A stretch of 64,000 nucleotides of DNA from Vibrio celticus. Lineage in GTDB: Bacteria > Pseudomonadota > Gammaproteobacteria > Enterobacterales > Vibrionaceae. The notes beneath the pieces were generated by a model. That model had not been told where the DNA came from. It ran no database searches and saw nothing but the letters and a program-made list of their open reading frames with translations. The stretch covers positions 744,001-808,000 of the forward strand of contig NZ_AP025463.1 of assembly GCF_024347335.1 (NCBI RefSeq), in the 5' to 3' direction. A program made the translations under genes and the position numbers. Positions 17,185-25,146 of the stretch are shown one piece after another (the first letter of the stretch is position 1; each line of letters starts with the position of its first letter).

Positions 17185-18124
17185 TTGTTTGTGGTTAGTT
17201 AGCTGTTGCGCTCAGGTTCGGTGAATCTAAGTCAGGGCTAGCTAATCGAAGTCAGTATCGCTGCTGATTCTTCGATCGTAGATTGTTCTACAGACATCAA
17301 TTCAATCTGTTCAATCAAACCGATGCTAGGGTTGAACCAGCGCTCTGATGATGTGCCAAATTCTGTAGAATCCATACCTTCACAGTTAATGTAGTAGGTG
17401 TTTTTTTCTGTTAGATTCGCAGCTTCGATTGATTTATCAGAGATCTTGAAACTCTTACGTACGCCTGTTTCTTCAATCTGTTGTTGCCATGTGACTAGGC
17501 ATGAGGCATTAGTTGGCAGGCTTGATACCCACGAGTTGTCTTCAAAGTCATTCAGCATGTTAGCGACTGCTTCGCCATCTAACGTCACTTGCAATGAAAC
17601 GGTTTCCTCACTGATATCAATGATTGGGTTACTCTCTTTTACGTCAGTTCCTTTCAAGCGGAAAAGAGGGCTGCTGCGTATTACGGTTGTGATGTATTGG
17701 CTACCAATAAAGTAGGCATTGGTGATTTCATGTAGACCGCGGTCAGGGCCTGCAAAATAAATGCTGCCGTCTTCTTGTGTACCTTCAACATTCGTCATGA
17801 TGTCTTCAGATACATAAAATTCGGTGATGCCGTAATTGATCAGATCATTGATAACTTGAACGACCGCTTCATTGCTGGCCTCTTCTTGTAACCCTGCAAT
17901 AATGAGTTCACCGCTTAAAGGAGTGAAGTTCATTGTCATCACGCCTTCAGTCTTACCATCTTTGGTAAACGAGTAGCCCAATGTTGTTTCTGGTTTAGGG
18001 GAAAATGCAGAGCTCGCAATAGGGTAATCAACCTGACTGCTTGGACCTTTATTACCATCTGTAGAACCAGAAGAAGAGCCGCCTCCGCCGCCACAACCAT
18101 AGAGGGCAAAGAGAGAGGTCGCTA

Positions 18125-19007
18125 GGGCGTGTTGATCTTTCGTGAGTGTTTTTTGAACAGCATGGTAAAGAGTTATAATTTGCTTCGCCAAAAGTAAAAC
18201 CATAACCAATACCATGCCAAGAACAATGCTAACTGATATTCGCTGGGAACTGCTACTCCAAGTTATGAAAAGTACAGGTCGTATTTACGATAAAACTGAA
18301 CATCGAATGACATTTGAAGGAATACTTTATCGAATGAGAACAGGTATTCCTTGGCGAGATCTACCCTCTGAGTTCGGAGAGTGGAGTACCGTTTACAGAC
18401 GATTTAATCTTTGGTCAAAGAAAGGGATTTTAGATAATCTTTTCAAAAGCTTATCTAACATGGCTGATTTTGAATGGGTATTTCTTGATGGCTCTATAGT
18501 TAGAGCACATCAGCATAGTACAGGTGCAGCTACTGAAAGTTCAGAGCAAATAGGAAAAAGTCGCGGGGGCAACTCAACCAAAATTCACTTAGCCGTAGAT
18601 AGTGGTGGCCTGCCGATTTGCTTTGATTTATCAGAGGGACAACGCCACGATATAGTGCATGCCGAAAGCTTAGTTGAGCAACTCGATGAAGTTAATACCA
18701 TCGTTTGTGATAAAGGATATGACAGCGAACCTTTCCGTATTTTTGTTAAGGAACGTGGCGGAGAAACGGTAATTGCTAAACGCAATTACGGACAAGATAT
18801 AGACAAAGACAGTATGGATTGGTGTTTATACAAGTATCGTCACTTGGTCGAAAATGCCTTTGGGAGAATTAAGCATTATCGAGCTATTTCAAGTAGATAT
18901 GACAAGCTAGAAAGGAATTATGCCAGCATGTTATCGCTGGCATTCATGTTAATGTGGCTACCGATGTATTGTTGAACGCGAAATGTACAGCAAAGATCAA
19001 CACGCCC
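18125..19007 (+). mobile_element. IS5-family (IS427-like) insertion sequence, complete
   Basis: Perfect 16-bp terminal inverted repeats: GGGCGTGTTGATCTTT at 18125-18140 and its reverse complement at 18992-19007. The flanks read CTAG on both sides (18122-18125 and 19007-19010), so the duplication is either TA or CTAG depending on where the ends are drawn. Either agrees with the YTAR-type targets of IS5-family elements. The element is about 883 bp, with one transposase gene and no cargo. Perfect ends and an intact transposase suggest a recent insertion. Confidence 0.9.
18214..18975 (+). CDS. IS5-family transposase
   Basis: A 253-residue DDE transposase. The N-terminus (MPRTMLTDIRWELL; GIPWRDLPSEFGEWSTVYRRF) is that of the IS427 subgroup. 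The acidic triad is visible as VFLDGSIVRAH (D), TIVCDKGYDS (D) and HLVENAFGRIKHYR (E). Relatives are often split into two frames read by frameshifting; this one is a single uninterrupted frame and appears functional. It reads opposite to the gene it interrupts. Confidence 0.93.
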   Translation: MPRTMLTDIRWELLLQVMKSTGRIYDKTEHRMTFEGILYRMRTGIPWRDLPSEFGEWSTVYRRFNLWSKKGILDNLFKSLSNMADFEWVFLDGSIVRAHQHSTGAATESSEQIGKSRGGNSTKIHLAVDSGGLPICFDLSEGQRHDIVHAESLVEQLDEVNTIVCDKGYDSEPFRIFVKERGGETVIAKRNYGQDIDKDSMDWCLYKYRHLVENAFGRIKHYRAISSRYDKLERNYASMLSLAFMLMWLPMYC

Positions 19008-19037
19008 TAGTAGCGTCATTGTTTTTTTCATGTTGAA

Positions 19038-19085
19038 CATTCCTAAAGTTGGAAGCCCTTGGTGGGCCCGATGTTTTTAGGAATG
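19038..19085 (-). promoter_or_regulatory. Hairpin covering the lipoprotein ribosome binding site
   Basis: CATTCCTAAA (19085 to 19076 on the minus strand) can pair with TTTAGGAATG (19047 to 19038), with a small internal GCCC/GGGC pairing. The right arm contains the AGGA Shine-Dalgarno of the ATG at 19031. No T-run follows on either strand, so it is not a terminator. It could hold translation off until opened. Inference from pairing only. Confidence 0.55.
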
Positions 19086-19133
19086 CTATTGTTTGGGGAG
19101 TAAATAGGGCAAAAAACGAAGTCACATAAGATC

Positions 19134-20699
19134 TTAATTTATATTTAAGTTATTTATTGTAAAGGGTTTTTCTTTATCCTTTGAGAACTGTTGCCCGACA
19201 GCGGTGCAGTAGTTAAGCATTAATGTTTCCCACTGCTTTATGATTAAAGGCTCTTTAACGCTTAGCTTTAAGCTCTTCCAAGGTTGTAGGCAGGTCGATT
19301 TGGATTCAGGTTTAGATAGCCGAGCGAATAAATCTTCGGATGGAACCACTCTCAATAACGCAACCAGCGACTCCATGTAGTTGAGGCGGAACTTCTCCAT
19401 GTTGCCTTGCTTATAAGCAATGTGAGAAACCATCATATAAACCAACGCATTTTCGATCGTAGAGTTTCCTGAGGTATTGGTTAGGAGCTCTTTTGCGGTT
19501 TGCAGATCTCTCAGTTTGAAATGAATGATACCGACCCAAAGTTTTAGTTCGTCTGGCAGTAACTTAAATCGAGTTTGAACAAGATTGGTGAACGCAATGA
19601 GCTTCTTCTGATCCGTTTCAAATAGAGCAAGTTGTCGTGCAATCAGAGTAGACGTCATGGTGTTGAGCTTGATGCCATCAAACGTGATGGTTTTTCCACT
19701 CAGCAATTCGCTGACTTCGGTATTATCGACTGACCAGTCTGGCGACAATGGTGCAGGCAGAGCAAAGTAGTTAGCCAACTCTCGGTTGATCTCCATAACG
19801 CTGCTGCTGATGTTATTAACATCAATAGAGTAAACCCCACCAAACGCCAACTTCCCTGAGTTTGGGTAAATCAGGCTTATTTTAGCGACGAGGCGTTTAT
19901 CTACTTCTTGATCCTTCAGCTGAATGTTAAGCAGGTAATCACTGGTGCGCATGTTCTTTGCGCCCGGAAAGAAGGGAGAGCTGTCTATAGGGTCAAGGAA
20001 GTAGCTTGGCGCATCTTGGTTAGCAAGATCGGTGTAGGCGTATTCAATCTGCTGTTGAAGTATTAATGCTTTTACGACTTTTCGGTATTTTCTGGAATTA
20101 TCGCCGATGGCATCCAATCGATTCAGGAGAAGTTCGACCTTAGGAATCAATCGTTGGTCGCGTTCGACTTCAGAAGCACGAGTCGAAGATTGCCAAAGCA
20201 TATAGCCCATTACCGCAGTGCTGATCAGCAAAACCAAAGACACCACAACAAGCCAAGGATTAACTGGATTGGAGGTAAATCCTTTTTGACTGGTTGGAGA
20301 TTCTATGGCGGCATCATCCTCTTTGAAATCAGGGGAAGCCGCAGCAAAGCTAACCGAACTTGGGTTTAGGAAGTAACCCTTGCGTGGGTAAGTCACCAGT
20401 ATTTTGGTCGCGTCGCTATCAGGTAGGTGTTTTTGAAGTACTGAACGTAAGGTACTGATTCGGTTTGTCAGAACATTTTTTGAAATGAAGTTACTTTGCC
20501 ATACAGATTCAATGATGCGCTCAGCAGCGAGCGGTTCACCCACGCTAGTCAGAAACAGTTCGAGTAATTCAATAGAACGAGGTTCTAAATCGATGACCTG
20601 CTCGTCGCAACTTAAGACTCGTGTGTTGGGGTTGAATTCCAAGCCTTCAATATAAATAGAGGCTTGTTGGTCTTTGGCGCTAGAGAGGTAATCTTGCAT
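19134..20699 (-). CDS. ToxR/CadC-like membrane-bound transcriptional regulator
   Basis: Residues 15-112 form an OmpR/PhoB-type winged helix (IDLEPRSIELLELFLTSVGE; NVLTNRISTLRSVLQ; ILVTYPRKGYFL). A Ser/Pro-rich linker follows, then a single membrane helix at about 149-168 (WLVVVSLVLLISTAVMGYML) and a periplasmic domain of about 350 residues with no recognised fold. This is the layout of ToxR, TcpP and CadC, which bind DNA from the membrane and sense periplasmic conditions. The gene is 102 bases upstream of the IS-broken lipoprotein gene in the same orientation. The ATG at 20699 lacks a clear Shine-Dalgarno. Target genes and signal are unknown. Confidence 0.85.
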   Translation of the reverse strand: MQDYLSSAKDQQASIYIEGLEFNPNTRVLSCDEQVIDLEPRSIELLELFLTSVGEPLAAERIIESVWQSNFISKNVLTNRISTLRSVLQKHLPDSDATKILVTYPRKGYFLNPSSVSFAAASPDFKEDDAAIESPTSQKGFTSNPVNPWLVVVSLVLLISTAVMGYMLWQSSTRASEVERDQRLIPKVELLLNRLDAIGDNSRKYRKVVKALILQQQIEYAYTDLANQDAPSYFLDPIDSSPFFPGAKNMRTSDYLLNIQLKDQEVDKRLVAKISLIYPNSGKLAFGGVYSIDVNNISSSVMEINRELANYFALPAPLSPDWSVDNTEVSELLSGKTITFDGIKLNTMTSTLIARQLALFETDQKKLIAFTNLVQTRFKLLPDELKLWVGIIHFKLRDLQTAKELLTNTSGNSTIENALVYMMVSHIAYKQGNMEKFRLNYMESLVALLRVVPSEDLFARLSKPESKSTCLQPWKSLKLSVKEPLIIKQWETLMLNYCTAVGQQFSKDKEKPFTINNLNIN

Positions 20700-20730
20700 A
20701 GAAAAGGTGACGGTTTATAAAACCTAAATT

Positions 20731-20760
20731 CTAGCTGTTTTTGTTATTAAAAACAGCTAG
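20731..20760. repeat. 12-bp perfect palindrome between yitT-like gene and the regulator gene
   Basis: CTAGCTGTTTTT (20731-20742), a 6-base loop, then AAAAACAGCTAG. It ends 32 bases upstream of the regulator ATG and 22 bases after the YitT-like gene's stop. It may be a terminator for the latter or an operator for the former; U-rich sequence after the stem is poor. Confidence 0.6.
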
Positions 20761-20781
20761 TAATTCACAGGGTGATTGGTA

Positions 20782-21384
20782 TTAAGACGCGTAATTCACC
20801 GAGTAGCGAGTTGGTTTGTGGTTCATTGCCAATACGATGTTCAATACTGCGGTGCCTAATACAGATACGGCAATCACCCAAGGTGACACGAAGAAGAACG
20901 ATGCAAACAGAATACATGCATCAATACCCATTTGTGTTTTACCTACCGAGATACCGTAGCGGTCTTGGATAAACAAGCACAGTACGTTGAAGCCACCCAG
21001 ACTTGAGCGGTGACGGAATAGGATTAGCATACCTAAGCCCATTAATAAGCCGCCGGCAACAGCACAATAGATCTCGTTATGAACTTCTAGCGAGATAACT
21101 AAGTATAAATGATCGGCAAACACAGATACTAAAGCACCAGAAATCGCACTGCTAATAGCAAAGCTACGGCCGAATCGTTTCCATGCTAATAAATAGAATG
21201 GGCAATTGGCAACAAAGTACAAAATACCAAAGGTTACAGGCAAGAATTGACTCAAAAGCAGAGCCAAGCCAGTAGTACCACCGGTAAGCAGGTTCGCTGA
21301 CTGTAAAAAGAAGACGCCTAACGCCACTAAAAACGTGCCAGTGAGAATCGCTACCCAATCTTCTTTACGTGAGTGTTTTTCCAT
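20782..21384 (-). CDS. YitT-family membrane protein
   Basis: A 200-residue inner-membrane protein with five or six hydrophobic helices. Its N-terminal half is a YitT/DUF161 domain (LVALGVFFLQSANLLTGGTTGLALLLS; RSSLGGFNVLCLFIQDRYG). The family's biochemical role is not established; it is sometimes annotated as a permease. The short C-terminus lacks the soluble DUF2179 domain found in many Bacillus members. No operon partner is evident, although the ToxR-like regulator gene follows on the same strand after a palindrome. Confidence 0.8.
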   Translation of the reverse strand: MEKHSRKEDWVAILTGTFLVALGVFFLQSANLLTGGTTGLALLLSQFLPVTFGILYFVANCPFYLLAWKRFGRSFAISSAISGALVSVFADHLYLVISLEVHNEIYCAVAGGLLMGLGMLILFRHRSSLGGFNVLCLFIQDRYGISVGKTQMGIDACILFASFFFVSPWVIAVSVLGTAVLNIVLAMNHKPTRYSVNYAS

Positions 21385-21632
21385 CGTTTTTATAATTACC
21401 TAACCAATAAAGGCGTGCATAGTAGAGAAAAACCTTAGCTTTCGGTAGCTTGAGGGGCAAAATTAAGGTAAACCTATGTAATCTGCGTTTTACAGGGTGT
21501 AAAGCGTAAAATTGACAGTAAGCGTCATCTTTGGTTGGATAAGCCAAATAACATGATGAATCTTATATGTGATTATGAAAAAACTGCATGATAAAATTGC
21601 AATTAGCTCTTTATGACCTAGATCAAATTATG
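21385..21632. other. Gene-free gap between yitT-like gene and the glyA promoter
   Basis: No supported reading frame or RNA was seen. A possible glyA promoter begins at about 21611 (TTATGA, 16-base gap, TAGAAT at 21633-21638). Confidence 0.45.
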
Positions 21633-21657
21633 TAGAATGCGTCACATCAAAACGGTG

Positions 21658-21673
21658 AAGGAAACGTTTGCTT
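21658..21673. promoter_or_regulatory. PurR-type box upstream of glyA
   Basis: AAGGAAACGTTTGCTT fits the PurR consensus (AnGCAAnCGnTTnCnT) with one mismatch. glyA is a known PurR target in E. coli. The box lies 58 bases before the ATG, just downstream of the predicted promoter. Confidence 0.7.
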
Positions 21674-21730
21674 TCGGTCGTTGTGTGGTTTTTTTGAAAC
21701 TTTCAGTACAATCTGAGTCAGGAGATACAG

Positions 21731-22981
21731 ATGCTTAAGCGTGACATGAACATTGCTGATTACGATGCGGATCTATTCGCAGCTATCCAAGAAGAAACTC
21801 TTCGTCAGGAAGAGCACATCGAACTTATCGCTTCAGAAAACTACACAAGCCCACGTGTAATGGAAGCTCAAGGTTCTCAACTTACAAACAAATACGCTGA
21901 AGGCTACCCAGGTAAGCGTTACTACGGTGGTTGTGAGTACGTAGATAAAGTTGAAACTCTAGCAATCGAACGTGCATGTGAACTGTTTGGCGCTCAATAC
22001 GCAAACGTACAACCTCACTCAGGTTCTCAAGCAAACAACGCTGTATACATGGCACTACTGAATGCTGGCGATACTGTTCTAGGTATGAGCCTTGCACACG
22101 GTGGTCACCTAACTCACGGTTCTCCAGTAAACTTCTCTGGTAAGCTTTACAACATCATCCCTTACGGTATCGATGAAGCAGGTCAAATCGATTACGAAGA
22201 GATGGAAGCGCTAGCTATCGAGCACAAGCCTAAGATGATCATCGGTGGTTTCTCAGCTTACTCTCAAGTTTGTGATTGGAAGCGCATGCGTGAAATCGCT
22301 GACAAAGTAGGTGCTTACTTCTTCGTAGATATGGCTCACGTTGCTGGTCTAATCGCTGCAGGCGTTTATCCGAACCCAGTTCCACATGCTCACGTTGTAA
22401 CAACGACAACGCACAAAACGCTTGCTGGTCCTCGTGGTGGTCTTATCCTTTCTAACGAAGGCGAAGATCTTTACAAGAAACTAAACTCAGCAGTATTTCC
22501 AGGCGGCCAAGGTGGTCCTCTAATGCACGTTATCGCTGGTAAAGCAGTAGCGTTCAAAGAAGCTCTAGAGCCAGAGTTCAAAGAATACCAAGCTCGCGTA
22601 GTTGCTAACGCAAAAGCAATGGTTGCTGAATTCCTAGCACGCGGTTACAACATCGTTTCAGGTTCTACAGAGAACCACCTGTTCCTAGTTGACCTAATCG
22701 ACAAAGACATCACAGGTAAAGAAGCAGATGCAGCATTAGGTGCAGCGAACATCACTGTGAACAAGAACTCTGTACCAAACGATCCACGTAGCCCGTTCGT
22801 TACTTCAGGTATCCGTATCGGTTCTCCTTCTATCACTCGTCGTGGTTTCTCAGAAGCAGACGCGAAAGAGCTAGCAGGTTGGATCTGTGACATCCTAGAT
22901 AACATGGGCGATGAGTCTGTTATCGAAGCAACGAAAGCAAAAGTACTAAATATCTGTAAGCGTCTACCGGTTTACGCATAA
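21731..22981 (+). CDS. glyA: GlyA, serine hydroxymethyltransferase
   Basis: A PLP enzyme that converts serine and tetrahydrofolate into glycine and 5,10-methylene-tetrahydrofolate, the main one-carbon source for purines, thymidylate and methionine. The 416-residue length is typical. The PLP lysine is Lys229 in VVTTTTHKTLAGPRGG, and the N-terminal folate/PLP motifs (LIASENYTSPRVMEAQGSQL; GCEYVDKVE) are intact. CAGGAGATACAG precedes the ATG. Codon use is strongly biased (CTA, CGT, GGT), as in highly expressed Vibrio genes. A PurR-type box lies upstream. Confidence 0.97.
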   Translation: MLKRDMNIADYDADLFAAIQEETLRQEEHIELIASENYTSPRVMEAQGSQLTNKYAEGYPGKRYYGGCEYVDKVETLAIERACELFGAQYANVQPHSGSQANNAVYMALLNAGDTVLGMSLAHGGHLTHGSPVNFSGKLYNIIPYGIDEAGQIDYEEMEALAIEHKPKMIIGGFSAYSQVCDWKRMREIADKVGAYFFVDMAHVAGLIAAGVYPNPVPHAHVVTTTTHKTLAGPRGGLILSNEGEDLYKKLNSAVFPGGQGGPLMHVIAGKAVAFKEALEPEFKEYQARVVANAKAMVAEFLARGYNIVSGSTENHLFLVDLIDKDITGKEADAALGAANITVNKNSVPNDPRSPFVTSGIRIGSPSITRRGFSEADAKELAGWICDILDNMGDESVIEATKAKVLNICKRLPVYA

Positions 22982-22992
22982 TTTTTCTGGCT

Positions 22993-23072
22993 CAAATAGC
23001 TTAATTTCTGTGTCAAAGGTGCTCATTTACATTCGTAAACTCCGCGCCTTTTCCTTGAACTAAAGCTATTTG
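22993..23072. repeat. 80-nt imperfect inverted-repeat element after glyA
   Basis: CAAATAGCTT (22993-23002) and AAGCTATTTG (23063-23072) are perfect outer arms. Inside, TCAAAGGTGC and GCGCCTTTTCCTTGA also pair loosely around CATTTACATTCGTAAACTCC. The element sits before, not within, the glyA terminator. Its form suggests a dispersed palindromic repeat, but a second copy was not found in this window. Confidence 0.5.
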
Positions 23073-23090
23073 ATTGAAAAATACGATTTG

Positions 23091-23116
23091 AAAGGCTCCT
23101 GTTGGGAGCCTTTTTT
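23091..23116 (+). terminator. glyA terminator
   Basis: AAAGGCTCC (23091-23099) pairs with GGAGCCTTT (23105-23113) and continues into TTT. Confidence 0.88.
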
Positions 23117-23142
23117 GTTTTTGAAAATTGGTTATTACGGGT

Positions 23143-23176
23143 ATTAAAAAGGGCTGATGTTTGCACATCAACCCTT
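23143..23176 (-). terminator. Terminator of the small lipoprotein gene at 23198
   Basis: AAGGGCTGATGT (23149-23160) pairs with ACATCAACCCTT (23165-23176) with one G-U pair. On the minus strand it is followed by TTTTTAATA. Confidence 0.8.
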
Positions 23177-23197
23177 TGTGGTTTTCTTATGTTGGTT

Positions 23198-23524
23198 CTA
23201 CTTTCTGATACTAAGCAGGGTGCCAGACTTACACTTGAATGAGTAATAATGGCGGCTCTCGTTGAATTTGCCTAAGCCTTCGCCGTCACAGTAGTCGATA
23301 TTGATATCACGCATCACTTCTAGCGTATCTTCGTTGTTTAAAGCGAATTTAGAGCCATCAGAGCAGACAATGCGTACTCTTTCATCATGGCTTACTGAGT
23401 AAATATCGACTTCGGTGTTACACAGCTCAAAAGAGGCTTCACGAAAGTTGTCTTGCTGTGTATTTGAAGCGCAACCTGCAGTCAGTGTTGCAGCGAAAAC
23501 TGCCAAAAGTCCGAGTCTTTTCAT
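23198..23524 (-). CDS. Small lipoprotein of unknown function
   Basis: A 108-residue protein with a clear lipoprotein signal peptide (MKRLGLLAVFAATLTAGC, Cys18). The mature domain contains four further cysteines (CNTE, CSDG, YCDG, FKCKSG), which could form two disulfides in the periplasm. I do not recognise a named family. It is transcribed alone, with its own terminator. Confidence 0.7.
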   Translation of the reverse strand: MKRLGLLAVFAATLTAGCASNTQQDNFREASFELCNTEVDIYSVSHDERVRIVCSDGSKFALNNEDTLEVMRDINIDYCDGEGLGKFNESRHYYSFKCKSGTLLSIRK

Positions 23525-23703
23525 TGTTAATCCTTCGCTATCATCAGATTGGGTGATGAGTTTTATAGGCTATTTCAGGTAGCCTATACAACAATACGCT
23601 TTGGTTCAAGGAGCGTTCGTTGACTCTAAGATATAAAAGTATAGATGTAGACAGATAATTTATAACTGGCTAACTACATGTTTATCCAATACGTATCACC
23701 AAT

Positions 23704-23732
23704 AAAAAAGACCAACACTGAGGTTGGCCTTT
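23704..23732 (-). terminator. Terminator of yaeP-DUF4250 pair
   Basis: On the minus strand GGCCAAC and GTTGGTC form a stem (one G-U pair), followed by TTTTTTATT. Confidence 0.75.
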
Positions 23733-23756
23733 CAAAATCAAGCGTGTTCTAAATGA

Positions 23757-23948
23757 CTATCGAAACTGTTTGGCTTCTGGAAGGAACTCAAAACCAGCAG
23801 ACGCAAGTTTAGCGATCAATGCTGCTTTGTCGATCTCGTAGAAGTTGACCACTCGATCCAAATCACCACCGAAGTCGTCACGTAGCTTCATGTTGACGAT
23901 GCTCATCAACATTACAGGATCCATCTTTTCAAAATTAGCGAGGTTCAT
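23757..23948 (-). CDS. DUF4250 small protein
   Basis: A 63-residue soluble protein. MNLANFEKMDPVMLMSIVNMK and the terminal FEFLPEAKQFR match the DUF4250 family of short bacterial proteins with no known role. It starts one base after the stop of the upstream yaeP-like gene, so the two must be translated from the same message. Confidence 0.75.
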   Translation of the reverse strand: MNLANFEKMDPVMLMSIVNMKLRDDFGGDLDRVVNFYEIDKAALIAKLASAGFEFLPEAKQFR

Positions 23949-23949
23949 A

Positions 23950-24153
23950 TTAGTCCTCGAAATCTGAGATCAGCAGGTTCGCAGCGGCAAATGCTGCACG
24001 CTCACGCGCTTCTTTAGGAAGAGATTCATCTGCAGCAAGGTCGTTCAATGTTTTTACCGCGCAGGTGATCGCTTTAGGGATATAGCCTTGGTCGCCACTG
24101 CCAATTTGAGAATACAGTTCACGCACCAAATCACAACAATCGTATACTTTCAT
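23950..24153 (-). CDS. yaeP: YaeP-family small protein (UPF0253)
   Basis: A 67-residue protein. CCDLVRELYSQIGSGDQGYIP, AADESLP and the C-terminal AAFAAANLLISDFED match E. coli YaeP (66 residues). The frame is open further upstream, but the ATG at 24153 (MKVYDCCDL) gives the family length and has TTAGG in position. It is followed by the DUF4250 gene. Function is unknown. Confidence 0.82.
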   Translation of the reverse strand: MKVYDCCDLVRELYSQIGSGDQGYIPKAITCAVKTLNDLAADESLPKEARERAAFAAANLLISDFED

Positions 24154-24322
24154 TTTTATACCTAACCAAATGATAACTGATCTCAATATACACATAGAGA
24201 TAAGCAAAAACAAAGTGGATCTGATTAAGTTCAGAGTTAGTTTGTTCTTGCTCAATATCTCATTCTGTTGATGCTCAACGTATCACTTTGCTAGCTTGCT
24301 AACTAAGCCGGATATTGACTGC

Positions 24323-25012
24323 TTAACCAGAGACTTGCTGTTCAAGTTGATAAGTAACTTCATCAGCAAGGTTGAGTTGCTTGGCTAACTCTTTGAGGTA
24401 GGCCTTCTCCATGAAGTTTTGTTCATCCGCTACAATCAAAGACGCTAAATAGATCTCACTCGCTTGTTGAGGTGAGGTCGCGAGCTGAGCGATTTCGCTT
24501 GGATCGAGCGGTTTGTGCAGCTCTTCAGAGACCAATTTAGTCAGTTGATAATCGGCACCCATGTTTTCGACGGCTTGTTCGATCTTAGCCATCTCTTCTT
24601 CATCAACATGACCATCGGCTTTGGACGCTGCAATCATCGATCTGAGAATCAGCACGCTATGGTTTGAGTCGTTCTCATCAAACTGAGCCTGTTCGACATT
24701 GGGTGTCTGACCTTGTTTAGACTGGTAGTCGTTGTAGACCTTATAAGCGAGAGCACCAAGTGCTGCTGCCCCACCAATGCCAGCGGCTTTCTTACCCATT
24801 TTTTTGGTTTTCTTCGAGCCCATTAACGCCCCTAGCAGTCCACCGCCAACTGCGCCTGCACCGAAGGCTCCGAGTGTACTTTTACTGCTACTCTTGCCAT
24901 TGCTGCCTTGAGAAAGGCCACTTAAACTTGAAGACCCTTGTGAAAGTTTCTGAGTACCTTGTTTTACGAGATCTGATTTAAGTGCTTGGTTCAGTAAGCT
25001 TTTGATATCCAT
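24323..25012 (-). CDS. YebE/DUF533-type protein with TerB-like domain
   Basis: A 229-residue protein. Residues 1-60 are Ser/Gly/Lys-rich and begin MDIKSLLNQALKSD. A Gly/Ala-rich hydrophobic stretch follows (AFGAGAVGGGLLGALMG, GKKAAGIGGAAALGALAYKVY), probably membrane-inserting. The C-terminal acidic TerB-like helical domain is LRSMIAASKADGHVDEEEM...YLASLIVADEQ. This is the DUF533 (YebE) arrangement, of unknown function and envelope-associated. I chose ATG 25012 because GGAGG sits at the correct distance; the frame extends 15 codons further without one. Confidence 0.78.
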   Translation of the reverse strand: MDIKSLLNQALKSDLVKQGTQKLSQGSSSLSGLSQGSNGKSSSKSTLGAFGAGAVGGGLLGALMGSKKTKKMGKKAAGIGGAAALGALAYKVYNDYQSKQGQTPNVEQAQFDENDSNHSVLILRSMIAASKADGHVDEEEMAKIEQAVENMGADYQLTKLVSEELHKPLDPSEIAQLATSPQQASEIYLASLIVADEQNFMEKAYLKELAKQLNLADEVTYQLEQQVSG

Positions 25013-25146
25013 CGATACCTCCAATGGTGAGCATGTCCAAAAAGTTGATGACACCAATATACGGATTTGAAGATGAACAGGAGATTAACTTACGTTATTT
25101 ACTCTACTGATAAATGGAAGGGAGTTTGAAGGGAAAAAATAGGTAT

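Larger units (their letters stand above)
17238..19031 (-). pseudogene. Lipoprotein gene split at codon 8 by an IS5-family element
   Basis: The original ATG is at 19029-19031 with AGGAA upstream. Seven to eight codons follow (MKKTMTLL), then the IS (about 18125-19007), then the remainder (18124 down to 17238). Joining the flanks with one copy of the duplicated target gives MKKTMTLLATSLFALYGC, an ideal lipoprotein signal peptide with Cys18. The predicted intact product is 302 residues. After the cysteine comes a Gly/Ser linker (CGGGGGSSSG), then an otherwise unrecognised domain. As it stands, a hybrid frame starting inside the IS at 18215 (MVLVMVLLLAKQ) stays open to 17238, but its N-terminus is not a convincing lipoprotein signal. 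The gene lies just downstream of a ToxR-like regulator on the same strand. Function is unknown. Confidence 0.85.

Noticed and set aside
18125..19007. The mobile element as a cargo-bearing transposon
   Set aside because: Between the perfect ends there is room only for the transposase gene, with no passenger gene.
19038..19085. The hairpin before the broken lipoprotein as a terminator of the regulator gene
   Set aside because: Neither strand has a T-run after the stem, and one arm contains the ribosome binding site of the next gene.
21694..21706. TGAAACTTTCA near glyA as a MetR site
   Set aside because: The half-sites are three bases apart, whereas MetR sites have five.
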